Assembly (NCBI RefSeq): GCF_000426585.1
Contig: NZ_AUFQ01000002.1
Location: forward strand, 124,001-188,000
DNA: 64,000 nucleotides
Direction of reading: 5' to 3'
From: Segatella baroniae DSM 16972 = JCM 13447
GTDB taxonomy: Bacteria; Bacteroidota; Bacteroidia; Bacteroidales; Bacteroidaceae
Shown here: one piece after another, positions 34,410 to 45,200 of the stretch
How the letters are laid out: the number at the start of each line of letters is the position of its first letter
How positions within the stretch are numbered: position 1 is the stretch's first letter
Program-made: the position numbers and the translations under genes
The notes under the pieces: model-generated
What the model saw: only the letters and a program-made list of their open reading frames with translations
What the model was told of the DNA's origin: nothing
Databases searched by the model: none

Positions 34410-35882
34410 ATGAAAATCAAAGATAGTTTTTTGCCTTTATTGCTTCTCTTCTGTGTTTTGGACTTCACCTCTTGCAGTGACAACGATGGCCCCGGTTACA
34501 GTGCTTCGGCCCTGAAAAATGCCGAGTTGATGACCATTCTGAAGTCGAAGGGCTACACTTTCGACCAGGAAGGCAAGCTGGAACTCAACGACTTGGCCAA
34601 CAACACCACGTCGCTCGACCTTAGCGGTACCAAGATAGCCGACTTCACAGGCCTTGACATCCTGCCCAACCTGAAAGAAGTGAAGCTTTCGAACAACGGC
34701 TATGGTCCTTCGTTCGACTTCGCGAAGTTGCCCGCACAGATAACGGGCGTTGATCTCACAGGCAATGAGATTTTTGACTACGCGAATCTGATTGATGTGA
34801 AAGTGGAAGAGAACGGTGATGAAACCATCATGGACCGCCATTCACTCACAAAATTGTATTTGCCAGCCGAAGCAAAGTATGACATGAAAACGCTCGTGCG
34901 CTTCTACCGTCAGCATAAAAACGACGTAGATGCGGGGAAACTCGACATGAAGATGGCTGACGCAAAGGGCAACCTACAGGCTTACAACACGCTTCGCGAG
35001 ATTCCGGACGCGTTCCTTTTGGCCTATTTCAAGGAGACCTTCCCCAGTATCATGGCCTCAGATGGAAAGCATGTAGACCTCTCCAAACGATTGGACAACA
35101 AGGATAAGACGGCGGATTTTCAGATTTATGTAGAAAAAGCAAAAGACCCTCACCCAAAATCGGTAGAAGGCGTGCAATATATCTTGTCTAATCCTTATTG
35201 GGAAGGGAATAATTTTATGCTGAATATTCCTGAGAAAGTGGAACTCCCTTATTTGGAAATAGCTGACAAGTTACAGCAGTTGTTCCTCTTGAGGGTTGAT
35301 GTTACTCATGGTATCAACTTTGAAGGAGCCAAGAGTCTATGCCGTGTAATGCTGCAAAGTGTTGCGAAGATGTCGGAGGTGGATTTGTCGAAGAGTTCCT
35401 TATTTGGACAAAGAGGGGCTTCTACGGAATTGTCGGAGATGGGAGGAACGATCATCGCCTTGGTCGACTGCCCCGATCTGACGACGGTGACATTCCCTCA
35501 AAAAGAAGTATTGCGGGCTGCTCAAATGGAGTTTGTGCAACTGCCCAAACTCTCCTCCATCGACCTGCTGCACTTTACGGGAGTTGGTACATTGGATTTA
35601 GGTAACCTAAATGCAGCGTGCAAACTGACTTATCCCGCTGCATTGAAAGAGTGGTTCGACTATGGAGGCTATGTGCCGAACGACCAATTGCATACGGATT
35701 TTGCCTGTACGGAAGACGTGTTCAACCATCAGGAAACCAAGGACTTCATCAAGAAGTTTTATAAAGAAAGTACTCCTAAGCGTTTGCATTGTTCAAGTCA
35801 ATATCTGTATGCCCACAATAGTGGCTTAAATATCCGAGGTATCAGTTGGAAACGTTCGACGTATTTAGATTTAATCAAATAA
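34410..35882 (+). CDS. Leucine-rich-repeat-like lipoprotein of the haem locus
   Basis: 490 residues with a lipobox at FTSCS (near residue 22). Residues about 60-120 have LRR-like strands (TTSLDLSGTKIADFTGLDILPNLKEVKLSNNG). The rest is novel to me, with a second cluster of LRR-like segments near 370-440. It is the first gene of an operon leading to a TonB receptor and HmuY, so it is probably a surface protein serving haem or haemoprotein binding. The GC content is lower than in neighbouring genes toward its 3' half. Confidence 0.7.
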   Translation: MKIKDSFLPLLLLFCVLDFTSCSDNDGPGYSASALKNAELMTILKSKGYTFDQEGKLELNDLANNTTSLDLSGTKIADFTGLDILPNLKEVKLSNNGYGPSFDFAKLPAQITGVDLTGNEIFDYANLIDVKVEENGDETIMDRHSLTKLYLPAEAKYDMKTLVRFYRQHKNDVDAGKLDMKMADAKGNLQAYNTLREIPDAFLLAYFKETFPSIMASDGKHVDLSKRLDNKDKTADFQIYVEKAKDPHPKSVEGVQYILSNPYWEGNNFMLNIPEKVELPYLEIADKLQQLFLLRVDVTHGINFEGAKSLCRVMLQSVAKMSEVDLSKSSLFGQRGASTELSEMGGTIIALVDCPDLTTVTFPQKEVLRAAQMEFVQLPKLSSIDLLHFTGVGTLDLGNLNAACKLTYPAALKEWFDYGGYVPNDQLHTDFACTEDVFNHQETKDFIKKFYKESTPKRLHCSSQYLYAHNSGLNIRGISWKRSTYLDLIK

Positions 35883-35895
35883 TAAATATTGTAAT

Positions 35896-36522
35896 ATGAA
35901 AGCAACTCAGATATTTCTTTGCGGTCTTTTTGCCGCTGTCCTGGGACTCACGTCTTGCAGCAGCGACAATAATCTGGAGGAGAAAGACCCCAACGTGGAA
36001 TATGTGAACGAGGCCAAGAATATTCTCAATGGCGACATTGTGTTGTCGACCAAGGCTACTATGAACGGCGTCGACAAGACCTTGTTGCCCAACGGTTGCC
36101 CGACGAAGTTCAGTTTCGAATGGGAAAAGGATAGCATGCAGCTGTCGCTCAAGGGATTCACCGTGGGCAACATGCCGCTGATTGTCTATTTCTCATGCAA
36201 ATGTAAGTTCATGCAGCTCAACTCCTGGGAGAAAAACGAATACAAAGGGGAAGGCTGGGTGAAGTTCAAGGGAAAGGACGGCAACGTGACGGGCGACCCG
36301 AAAGACAACTCGGGCGTGCAGAAAGGCAGCGGTGCCGGCGTGGACGGCTATCTGAACGTGAAGACGAAAGAAATCATCTTCATCGTGAACTACAACATGA
36401 TGAACGTGCGGTCGGAATGCTTCCTGCAGACCATCGACAGGAACCGCATCAACAACTATGCGGCGGAATTCGCACAATATGAGAAAGACTTGGCTGCCTA
36501 CAAGAAGGAGCACGGACTGTAG
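35896..36522 (+). CDS. Lipoprotein of unknown family (DUF4903-like)
   Basis: 208 residues with signal and lipobox (LGLTSCSSD, Cys near 20). The body is beta-rich with alternating hydrophobic strands (FSFEWEKDSMQLSLKGFTVGNMPLIVYFSCKC) and a helical charged tail. It resembles small calycin-like lipoproteins found beside HmuY loci, but I cannot place it firmly. Lies 13 bp after the LRR lipoprotein gene and is followed by a terminator-like hairpin. Confidence 0.65.
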   Translation: MKATQIFLCGLFAAVLGLTSCSSDNNLEEKDPNVEYVNEAKNILNGDIVLSTKATMNGVDKTLLPNGCPTKFSFEWEKDSMQLSLKGFTVGNMPLIVYFSCKCKFMQLNSWEKNEYKGEGWVKFKGKDGNVTGDPKDNSGVQKGSGAGVDGYLNVKTKEIIFIVNYNMMNVRSECFLQTIDRNRINNYAAEFAQYEKDLAAYKKEHGL

Positions 36523-36546
36523 AGTTTACCAACACAACAATTACAA

Positions 36547-36584
36547 AAGGGAACGGTAGCCTGGAGTTGGCTTCCGTCTCCCTT
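36547..36584 (+). terminator. Hairpin inside the haem operon
   Basis: AAGGGA/TCCCTT, CGG/CCG and AGCC/GGCT pair around a 7-nt loop, followed by TTCTTGTTTT. It sits between the second lipoprotein and the receptor gene and may act as an attenuator. Confidence 0.6.
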
Positions 36585-36596
36585 TCTTGTTTTGAT

Positions 36597-38951
36597 ATGA
36601 AAATTCAGCGAACGTACATTATCCTCCTGTTCCTTTGCCTATTTTCGATGACGACTTGGGCGAAGCGACAAGTAAAGTTTCAGGTGAATGAACAGGGAAC
36701 ACGACAACCGGTGGTCGGGGCGACCGTCCGAGTGGCTGTCGGTCAGGACATGGCTAACGCGGTCCTTGCCATTACCAATGCCGACGGACAGGCGACGATT
36801 GATGTCGACAACGTGAAAACAGCCCACTATCAAGTTGAGGCCACGGGCTTTGCCACGGTGAGAGGCAGTTTGGATGTTGCCGTCAGCGAAGTGAAGGTGA
36901 CTCTGCGTGAGGACGTCATGCAGCTAAGCGGCGTCGTGGTGACCGGTTCGCGCACCGAACGACCGGTCAAGTTGTCGCCCATTACGACACAGGTGCTGGG
37001 CGGAAAGGCTTTGGTGGACGCGGGCTACAGCGACTTGCAGCACGCCCTTCAGCAGGAGACGCCGGGCATGAATATACAGAAAGTGGGCTTCGGCAATGAA
37101 ATCTCCATGCAGGGACTCGATGCACGCCACGTGCTCTTCCTGCAAGACGGCGAGCGCATGACGGGTGATATGGCGGGCAATCTCGACTATGAACGCTTCA
37201 ATCTGCACGCCATCGATCGTGTGGAAATCGTGAAGGGGGCCAGCAGTACGCTCTATGGAAGCCGTGCTTCGGGCGCCGTCATCAACCTGATTTCAAAGAA
37301 GACCGTGAAGCCGCTCGACATACAGGCCGGCATGCGGTGGGCGCAGATGAACGAACGCAACTACAAGAATCCGTCGCCAAAAGACTTTCTGCACATGTTT
37401 GAGAAGAACAGCGACCGTCCCAACTTGCAGGCATGGGTATCGGCAGGCTTCAAGCAAGGTGCCTTCACTTCGCAGACGGACGTGTGGTACAGCGAGAGCG
37501 ACGCCTTCTACATGTACCAGTCGGACCATGACAAAAAGGTCTACACGAAAGAGGCCAACCCGTTTCTGCCCCACGACATCACGCTGACGGGCGTGGCGGC
37601 CCGTTCGCCCATGGGCATAGAGGGCACGGAACATGTTTCTGCGGCCCAGAAGCTGTATTTTGAACCGAACAAGAAACTGTCGGTACAGGCCTATGGTTCG
37701 ATGTTCTTCATGAACTCGTATGACTTGATACAAGATATGACTTTCTCGCAGAGCCGTGACTTCATGGCCGGCCTGAAAGCACGCTACGACGTGGGTAACT
37801 GGTTTACGGTGAACTTGAGCCTGCACAGCGACTTCTACGACCGCTTCAAACGTCACGAGCGGCTGGATGAACGCAAGAAGGTGTACAAGAGTCGCATCCT
37901 GGAACCACGGCTGACGCTGACAAGCGACTATTTTAAGGGGCACAGCATGATTCTCGGCATAGAACATACCAGCGACGACCTGACGAGCGACCGTTTCGTA
38001 AACCGCAGGATGACTACCCGGTCGCTGCACGAAACGGAGTATTTCATGCAGGATGAATGGACTGCCAACGACCATTGGATGGTGTCGACAGGTGTGCGGA
38101 CCAACTTTTCCAAGGCTTTCGGCTTCATGTGGATGCCCAAGATAGCCTTCAAGTACTCCCCCGACAGCCATTGGGCCATCCGTGCCAATTACTCCATGGG
38201 CTATCGTGCGCCCAGTATCAAGGAGCTCTTCTTCAACTGGGACCACTTGGGAATGTTCCAAATCAAGGGAAACGAAGAATTGAAACCTGAGAAGAACAAT
38301 TACTTCTCTATAGGAACGGAATACAGCAACGACCACTTCTTCATCAATGTGAACACCTACGGAAACTTCTTTCGTAAGAAGATAGAAGGCGTATGGCATA
38401 TCTACGACATGCAGTACAACTTTGAATATACGAACCTGAGCAGCCAACGCATGCTGGGTGTCGAGGCGATTGTCAAATGGCACTTGGCCGATTGCCTGAC
38501 GCTCAACGGCACCTACAGCTACGTGAACCTGAGCAAACAGAACGGCGTACAGGTGAACACGACCTCTCCGCATGCCGCAACAGGAAGCGTCGACTACACG
38601 CTCAACAAGAAAAACTATCGTCTGAAGACCATTTTCAGCGCATCGCTCATGGGTGAAAAGATGTTCGACGTGCAGGACCGGGTCTGGGTGGAAGAGGAAA
38701 AGAAGAGCTACGACGCCTACTTCCGCTGTACACTGCCGACCTACGTTCTGTGCAATCTGGCCGTGGTGCAGACATTATATAATAAGGTGAAAGTGACGGT
38801 GGGGGTGGACAACCTCTTCAACTATGTGCCCCACACACTGGGTTCGGGTATCACGATGTTCAACGTGCCAGCCACCTGCGGTGCCAAGGGTTATGTGCAA
38901 CTGGAATTCTTGGTAGAGGATATTGTGAAAGCGTTAAAAAGAAAGAAATGA
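36597..38951 (+). CDS. TonB-dependent receptor (HmuR-like)
   Basis: 784 residues with a signal peptide (to about TTWA). A CarboxypepD_reg-like domain (about 23-105), plug (VVVTGSRTERPVKLSPITTQVLGG, VEIVKGASSTLYGSRASGAVINLI) and a 22-strand barrel follow; the last residues are not the usual Phe end but a basic KALKRKK tail. Context next to HmuY suggests haem import. The HmuY gene starts within the stop codon (4-bp overlap). Start at 36597 chosen over 36567 for the signal peptide. Confidence 0.88.
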   Translation: MKIQRTYIILLFLCLFSMTTWAKRQVKFQVNEQGTRQPVVGATVRVAVGQDMANAVLAITNADGQATIDVDNVKTAHYQVEATGFATVRGSLDVAVSEVKVTLREDVMQLSGVVVTGSRTERPVKLSPITTQVLGGKALVDAGYSDLQHALQQETPGMNIQKVGFGNEISMQGLDARHVLFLQDGERMTGDMAGNLDYERFNLHAIDRVEIVKGASSTLYGSRASGAVINLISKKTVKPLDIQAGMRWAQMNERNYKNPSPKDFLHMFEKNSDRPNLQAWVSAGFKQGAFTSQTDVWYSESDAFYMYQSDHDKKVYTKEANPFLPHDITLTGVAARSPMGIEGTEHVSAAQKLYFEPNKKLSVQAYGSMFFMNSYDLIQDMTFSQSRDFMAGLKARYDVGNWFTVNLSLHSDFYDRFKRHERLDERKKVYKSRILEPRLTLTSDYFKGHSMILGIEHTSDDLTSDRFVNRRMTTRSLHETEYFMQDEWTANDHWMVSTGVRTNFSKAFGFMWMPKIAFKYSPDSHWAIRANYSMGYRAPSIKELFFNWDHLGMFQIKGNEELKPEKNNYFSIGTEYSNDHFFINVNTYGNFFRKKIEGVWHIYDMQYNFEYTNLSSQRMLGVEAIVKWHLADCLTLNGTYSYVNLSKQNGVQVNTTSPHAATGSVDYTLNKKNYRLKTIFSASLMGEKMFDVQDRVWVEEEKKSYDAYFRCTLPTYVLCNLAVVQTLYNKVKVTVGVDNLFNYVPHTLGSGITMFNVPATCGAKGYVQLEFLVEDIVKALKRKK

Positions 38952-39649
38952 AACATCAACTGTCAACGATTTTACTAACTTTGTCTCTGGCATTGGCGTC
39001 ATGCGTCAGTTATGAAGCCGAACCGTTTACGGGAAAAGTGTTGCCGCGTGTTACGGGCTATACGACGGGTATCACCAACGATTGGCTGTATATCAATCTG
39101 CGGACGGGACAGATTTTCAATCTCAACAAGCCCAACGGTGATATTGCCGAGGGTGACCAGAAAGAGCGATTGGACTGGGACATTGCCTTTTGCGGATATA
39201 GGATGAGGACGAACAGCGGCACGTCGGGCAAGGGCCAAGGCGGTGCCGCCGATTTGGGATATGGCCAGTATGAGACGTGGCAGACTGCCTCACAGCTGCC
39301 GACCGACTTGCAATGGACAGTGGACGACCACAGCGTGTATGTCACCATGTCGCAGAACGACTGGAACAAATACCTGATTGCCAACAAGCTGGACTTCAAT
39401 CAAAATCCCTGGTTCGACCCGAACAAAGGACCCGCAACGACACAGACCGACGCCAATCCTGTTTTAGCAAAGGCGATGACATTCACCGGACCGCCTCCTG
39501 TCTATACACCTTCATTCCACACATACGTCGTGAGAACGGCAGATGGGCAGCGGTATTTCAAGCTACAGATTATTAGTTGGTATAAGGCCGACATAGAGAT
39601 AGGCGATACGGGCGGACAAATGAGTTATTATTGTGATGAATTGAAATAA
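38948..39649 (+). CDS. hmuY: HmuY-family haem-binding lipoprotein
   Basis: 233 residues with lipobox LALASC (Cys near 18). Family features: WLYINLRTGQIFNL, LDWDIAFCGYRMRTNSGTSGKGQGGA, and the late YFKLQIISWYKADIE strand. HmuY proteins capture haem at the surface and pass it to HmuR-type receptors. The ATG overlaps the receptor stop (ATGA), so they are co-translated. The haem-ligand residues cannot be assigned with certainty here. Confidence 0.88.
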   Translation: MKHQLSTILLTLSLALASCVSYEAEPFTGKVLPRVTGYTTGITNDWLYINLRTGQIFNLNKPNGDIAEGDQKERLDWDIAFCGYRMRTNSGTSGKGQGGAADLGYGQYETWQTASQLPTDLQWTVDDHSVYVTMSQNDWNKYLIANKLDFNQNPWFDPNKGPATTQTDANPVLAKAMTFTGPPPVYTPSFHTYVVRTADGQRYFKLQIISWYKADIEIGDTGGQMSYYCDELK

Positions 39650-39653
39650 GACA

Positions 39654-40529
39654 ATGGAAACGAAAATCGAAAAGAATCATTGGGGAAAGACCATCGCGTC
39701 TTTCCTCCTCGTGTTGTTTGCCATGCCGCTGGGGCATGCGTTGATGATCGTCATGGAAAAATTCATGAGCGAAGGGGCGATGCACGTCGCAGGTTTCATA
39801 CTGGGACTGGCAGGACTGGTCATGGTCATCGCGGGCGTATTCGTCAAGGGCGACACACGGCAGACGCTGTGGGGACTGTTCGGAGGCTTGCTCTTCTGGA
39901 CGGGCTGGGTGGAATTTCTTTTCCTCTATTATGCCCGTCGCTACGGCGTGCAGCCCGAAATAGAGCATGGCGTAGTCGTGACCAAGCCCGAATATCTCAT
40001 CCTACCGGCTTCGTTCGGCATGTGGATGATGACGATGGTCATGTATATCTTCAGTACGAAAAACGGATGCGACTTCATCACGTGGATACAGAAGGTATGC
40101 TTCAAGGACAAGCGGCGCATCATCGTCACCCAACCCATGACGCGCCACACGAGCATCGTCACCTTCATGGAAATCAACATGATTCTTTGGGCGATGTACT
40201 TGTTGCTGATGTTCTGCTACGACAAGAATTTCCTCGGCGACCATCATCCCATTACCTTCCTGGTAGGGCTGGGTTGCTTCGTGGGAGCCATCTTCATGTT
40301 CAAGCGCGAACTGAAGATCGCCGCGTGGGGGGCCAACATCCGCATGGCCATCGCCACCGTCATCATATTCTGGACGCCCGTGGAGATATTGGGCCGGATG
40401 AATTTCTTCCAAGAGTTTTGGGTGGAACCCGACAAGTATGTCTTCCAGATGGTTTCCATCCTGGTGGCGTTCGTGGCTTTAGGCGCCTATCTGTGGAAAA
40501 AGGGCACTGTCAGGAAGTCGGACAGATGA
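39654..40529 (+). CDS. Multi-spanning membrane protein of the haem locus
   Basis: 291 residues, about eight helices, including a His-bearing first helix region (FAMPLGHALMIVMEKFM). Conserved His, Tyr and Cys occur in loops (FLFLYYARRYG; NGCDFITWIQKVCFKDKRR). Family not recognised. It lies 4 bp after hmuY and 44 bp before the PepSY gene; an inner-membrane step of iron/haem handling is inferred from position alone. Confidence 0.7.
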   Translation: METKIEKNHWGKTIASFLLVLFAMPLGHALMIVMEKFMSEGAMHVAGFILGLAGLVMVIAGVFVKGDTRQTLWGLFGGLLFWTGWVEFLFLYYARRYGVQPEIEHGVVVTKPEYLILPASFGMWMMTMVMYIFSTKNGCDFITWIQKVCFKDKRRIIVTQPMTRHTSIVTFMEINMILWAMYLLLMFCYDKNFLGDHHPITFLVGLGCFVGAIFMFKRELKIAAWGANIRMAIATVIIFWTPVEILGRMNFFQEFWVEPDKYVFQMVSILVAFVALGAYLWKKGTVRKSDR

Positions 40530-40573
40530 CCCGCGGTCACCGCGCTTCTCATATTCTTAAGACGAGACGATAG

Positions 40574-42025
40574 ATGAAAAAGGCTGTTTGGCGCAAGCAT
40601 CACAAGTGGTTCGGACTGGTGCTGGGATTCTTCATTGTCATGTTTTCCCTGTCGGGATTGGTGCTCAACCATCCTTCCGTCTTTTCGGGAGTCAACGTCA
40701 GCCGGTCGGTTTTGCCGTCGGACTATCTGTACGACCATTGGAACCGGGGACTGCTGCGGGGCACCATCGGGTGGCAGGGACGCGTACTGGCCTACGGGAA
40801 CAGCGGAATCTGGCAGACCGACAGCACCGCCTCGTCGTTCGCAGACTTCAACCAAGGGCTGCCCGAAGGGGCTGACTTCCGTCAGATTCGCGGAATGTCG
40901 GTTACGCCTTCGGGCGTTCTCTTTGCGCTCGGGCAATATGGATTGTACCGTCTGCATGCCGGCAAGGGCTGGCGTGAAGTGCCGTTGCCCCGTCAAGAGG
41001 AAAAGCTGAGCGACATCACCATGCGTGGCGACAGCCTTGTGGTCACGGGACGGTCGCACGTGTATCTTTCCATACCGCCATACAGGAGCTTTAGACAGTT
41101 GACTTTGCCGCAGGCGGAAGGCGACGACGGCAAGGTGTCGCTCTTCCGCACCATCTGGCTTCTGCACAGTGGCAAACTCTTCGGCACTGTGGGGGTACTT
41201 GTTGTCGACAGTGTTGCTGTCATTCTCATCTTCCTCACACTTACGGGAATCGTCTACTGGCTCGTTCCGCGTGGCGGCAACGGGCGGTTGCGGCGACTCG
41301 TGCGACGTTTCTCCACATGGCACGACCGCACGGGTCGGCTGACCATAGTCTTGACGTTGCTCCTCTGCGTCACAGGTTGGTTCCTGCGACCACCCGCGCT
41401 GATAGCCATTGCCTCGGGCAAAATCCCTCCCCTACCTTTTTCGACGATGGACAGTGACAATCCATGGCACGACAAGTTGCGCACCCTCCGCTACGACGAG
41501 GCGGCGGGCGACTGGCTTCTTTACTCGTCAAACGGTTTTTATTCCTTGAAGAATCTCCATGCACGGCCAAAGGCGGTGGGCGTCCAGCCGCCGGTGAGTG
41601 TCATGGGAATCAACGTGGAGGAGAAAGACAAGGACGACAGTTGGCTTATCGGCTCGTTCAACGGTATGTACAAATGGGACAGGAGCAACCATACGGTGAC
41701 CGATTACTATACCGGCCGACCGGCGAAGCCGATTACAGGGAGGCCCGTGGGAACGCATGTCGTGGCCGGCTACAGTGCGGATTTCGGCACAGCCGGCGTC
41801 GTCGTCGACTACAACCACGGTACCGCCGCTTTCCCCATGCCTCAATGGATGGCCGCGCTGCCCATGTCGCTGCGCAACGTCTGCATAGAGATACACACGG
41901 GACGCATCTATACCTTCCTGGGCGCAGGAAGCATTTTCTACATCTTCCTGATGGGCATCGCCGTTTTCTGGTGCATCTGGACCGGATGGAAGATACAAGG
42001 TCGGAAGCGACACGGCTCCGCTTGA
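40574..42025 (+). CDS. PepSY-associated membrane protein
   Basis: 483 residues. The first helix (HHKWFGLVLGFFIVMFSLSGLVLNHP) is the PepSY_TM signature of PiuB-like proteins; further helices lie near 215-235, 255-275 and 440-460, with a large periplasmic part between. Such proteins are linked to iron-siderophore or haem reduction at the inner membrane. Last gene of the operon; a hairpin cluster follows at 42102. Confidence 0.83.
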   Translation: MKKAVWRKHHKWFGLVLGFFIVMFSLSGLVLNHPSVFSGVNVSRSVLPSDYLYDHWNRGLLRGTIGWQGRVLAYGNSGIWQTDSTASSFADFNQGLPEGADFRQIRGMSVTPSGVLFALGQYGLYRLHAGKGWREVPLPRQEEKLSDITMRGDSLVVTGRSHVYLSIPPYRSFRQLTLPQAEGDDGKVSLFRTIWLLHSGKLFGTVGVLVVDSVAVILIFLTLTGIVYWLVPRGGNGRLRRLVRRFSTWHDRTGRLTIVLTLLLCVTGWFLRPPALIAIASGKIPPLPFSTMDSDNPWHDKLRTLRYDEAAGDWLLYSSNGFYSLKNLHARPKAVGVQPPVSVMGINVEEKDKDDSWLIGSFNGMYKWDRSNHTVTDYYTGRPAKPITGRPVGTHVVAGYSADFGTAGVVVDYNHGTAAFPMPQWMAALPMSLRNVCIEIHTGRIYTFLGAGSIFYIFLMGIAVFWCIWTGWKIQGRKRHGSA

Positions 42026-42101
42026 ATGCCGCCGCCGAAGTAATGCCAAGCCTTCAGCCCGCTGCTCGCACCGAATCTCCCACTGCCTGTTGCGCAAACA
42101 C

Positions 42102-42148
42102 GGCCCTTTCAGCCGCTGAAAGCTATCCTTTCAGCCGCCGAAAGGGCC
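42102..42148. terminator. Bidirectional hairpin cluster between convergent genes
   Basis: GGCCCTTTCAGC...GAAAG and CTTTC...CCGAAAGGGCC can pair end to end or as two small hairpins. It separates the PepSY gene (stop 42025) from the metalloprotease (stop 42215), and continues into a CTTTTGC repeat module to about 42200. Confidence 0.6.
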
Positions 42149-42214
42149 GCTTTTACAAGTTGACCGTGCCTCTTTTGCAAAACGGGAAGCCCCCTTTTGC
42201 AGCGTGAGGGCTCA

Positions 42215-45200
42215 TCACGTGTTCAGATACTTCTGCACGCGGGCATGGAGCAGCACGTAGTGGGCCTTGGTTTCGGGCGTCCGCGTCGTGGCGATACGCT
42301 CTTCGAGCAGTTGTTTCAGCTTCAGCGCGTAGTGGAAAACGTATTCCGCCGTGCGGTCGACCGTGGCCATCCACATCGTTTCGGGTTCGCCATAGCCGCT
42401 GCCGAAACCCAGGAACGACTCGTCCGCATGCGCGTCGTGGAGGCCGCGAACCTTTCCCACCTGCTTGACCTCGTCCACATTGGCCTTGAGTTTCTCCACA
42501 TATACCTTCTGCAAGGCGATGTCGTCTTCGTCCAACGCCTCGTTTCTGGCGATGGTTTTGGCCCAAACGTTCCGGTAGACGTCGTCGCAATACTCCAAAG
42601 GAGAGTAGGATGTGGAGTCCAGATAGAAGCTCAATGCCAACCTCGGCGTGGCGGAGAGGGCCATTTCCTGTATGCCGGAAGCCAGCGTCTTGTAGGGATG
42701 GCTGGCCAACTGCGGCAACCGGTTCTCGATTTCGGCCACGCCCCGCTTGCCGAAGCGCCGCGCCTCGTCGAGCATCCACAAGGCGGCGGCCCGCTGTCGG
42801 TCCTTGGGCACCACCCGATAGCGCGGCAGGCCCGACGTCTCCGTCGTCTGATAAAGGCGTATGCCGCTCACGTTGGCATAGACATTGCGCACGTAGCCGT
42901 AGGCCTGCGACACCATCTGCCGGTAGAGTTCCGCCTTCCTCGCTCCGTCGCCGTCGGGTATCCACGCGTCGAAGTGGCCGAGAATGTAGTTCAGGTTCTG
43001 CAATCCATAGTCGCTTGCCTTGAGCGGATCGTCTCCCAAGTCCTCTTCGATGGCCGTGGGGTCGTATCTGAAGCCCGACTGTTGCAGCCCATAGCGGTAC
43101 ATCGGGTCGCCGGCGTGGGCGTCGATGAGCTGCCGCAGCGGCCTGACATCATCCTTATAGCCCTTGGAACGCGGGAAAACACGATACGCCCACTCCAAGG
43201 CATAGTAGTCATAGACGCCCAGGGACGGCGGCGTCAACGCCACTCCCCGGTCAGAAGGCTGTGCCACATAGTTGAAGCGGGCATAGTCCATGATGGAAGG
43301 CGTGGTGCCGTACTGCCGCGTGAAGGTGGCGGAGCGCAGCGAGTCGGTGGGGAAGGCGGCAGAAGCCGCCATGTTGTGCATGAAGCCCAGCGTGTGTCCA
43401 ATCTCATGCGCGATGATGTATTCGAGGGTCGACGCCACGATACTGTCGGGCATGGAGGCCGTTCGGGCGGCCGGGTCGAGCTGCGCCGTCTGCACAAAAC
43501 GCCAGTTGTCGATGGTGTTGATGACGTCGTTGTAGACCAAGACGGTGGCCGTCACGATCTCGCCCGTCCGCGGGTCGACCCACGAAGGCCCCATGGCATT
43601 CTCCACGGACACGGGCTGCAACTTCAGCAGACAGCTGTAGAAATAAAGCTCGGACTTGTCGGCAAGGTTGATGTCGACGTTCGGGGCGAGGTTCAATCCT
43701 GGCGTTCCGAAGCCCGGCGTGGCCCCTTCCGCGCCGTCGGTCAAGACCGAACGCCCGCCCGAAGCGCCCGAAGCGCCGCTGCCCGTGGCTTTCGAGACGG
43801 CGGACTGCGCATAATTGACGAATGTCCGCTGCAAAACGCGCTCTCCCTGTGAAGGTGCGCGAAGCTGTTCGGCACTCGCAAACAACACCTTGTACACGTC
43901 GTCGAAGTATTCTTTCTGCGTATAGCCGCCCGGAGCGAGGAAGGAAGACACTGCCACACGGGTGCGGGCGGCGAGAAGGTCGTAAGCCATGAACTCAAGC
44001 GTCTGGTCGTAATAGCTCACCGCCATGAAGCCTTTGCGCTCGAAGGAGCGGTCGGCGTGCCTGGTGAAGTTGACGGCCTGTTGCAGGCTCCATTGCAAGG
44101 AGCGTCGCTGCAAGTCCTTGCCCACCACCTGATAGCGGGGCGTGCCCGACGAAACCTTCATGTCGTTGAGATGGATTCCGCCCACGTTGGCGAGCACCTG
44201 CTTGTAGAGTGCGTAGTGCGTTTGCGCTATGCTCAAATAGAGTTTGTCCTTGATGCGGCTGTCCTCGTCGTTCTTGAACCTGTGCGACAGTCCGCTTTGA
44301 ACCGCCCGCAGATTGCGAATGGCCAGGTTGGCGGACGCGATGGCGTCGTTGCCCAGTGCGCCGGCTTGCACCCGCGGGTCCCATTGGGCGTTGCGACCGG
44401 CGTAAAATCTGAGGCGTGGATTCTTGACTTTGCCGTCGACAAAAGCCTCCAATGTCTTTTTCTCTTCGTCGATCGACACGCGGTCGGGGTCGAAATAGCG
44501 ATAATTCCAGTCGATGGTGAAGTGGTCGTACATGCCCAGTGCCGTCGGTGCCAGGGCCACGCCACGGTCGGAAGGCTGCGCGACGTAGTTGTAGTGCACG
44601 TCGTCCATCACGGAAGGGGCAAGCCCCATGGTGGATGTGAAGCGTGCGTTGCGGAGCGAGTCGGTAGGGTAAGTGGAGGAAGCGCCGGGGTTTTCAAGAA
44701 GTCCCAGCATGCGTCCAGCCTCTCTCGTTACCAACATCGAAAGGCCTTCGGCGAACTTTTCGGCCGACAGGCGGTTGGAGCGGACCGACGGGTCGACTGC
44801 GGCCGTCTCCACGAAACGCCACTTGTGGAGCAAAGTCTCCACGTTGGAGTAGATGAACATGGAAGCGTTCATGATTTCTCCCGTGTTGGGATTGAAGCGG
44901 ACGTCGCTCGTCGGTTCGGCCGAAGAGCCGTTCGGAATGTAGCGGATGCAAGAATACCGAATGTTGTCGGGGTCGAAACCGGCCTGCTTCTGCGGGAAAT
45001 CGACCACCTCAAGCGCGTGTCTGAAGCCAATTCGCTCGAACGCCTTGTTCCAACGAAGAATCCCTTCGCGAATGGGTTGCTTCCATGTTTCGGGGAAAGC
45101 GTCGTCCAGATAGAAGCGGATGGGGGCGACAGGTTCGGACAATCTGCCCTTGGCGTAGGCCTTCTTGTCCTTCGGGATGAGGTTCCAGCGGTGTGAATAA

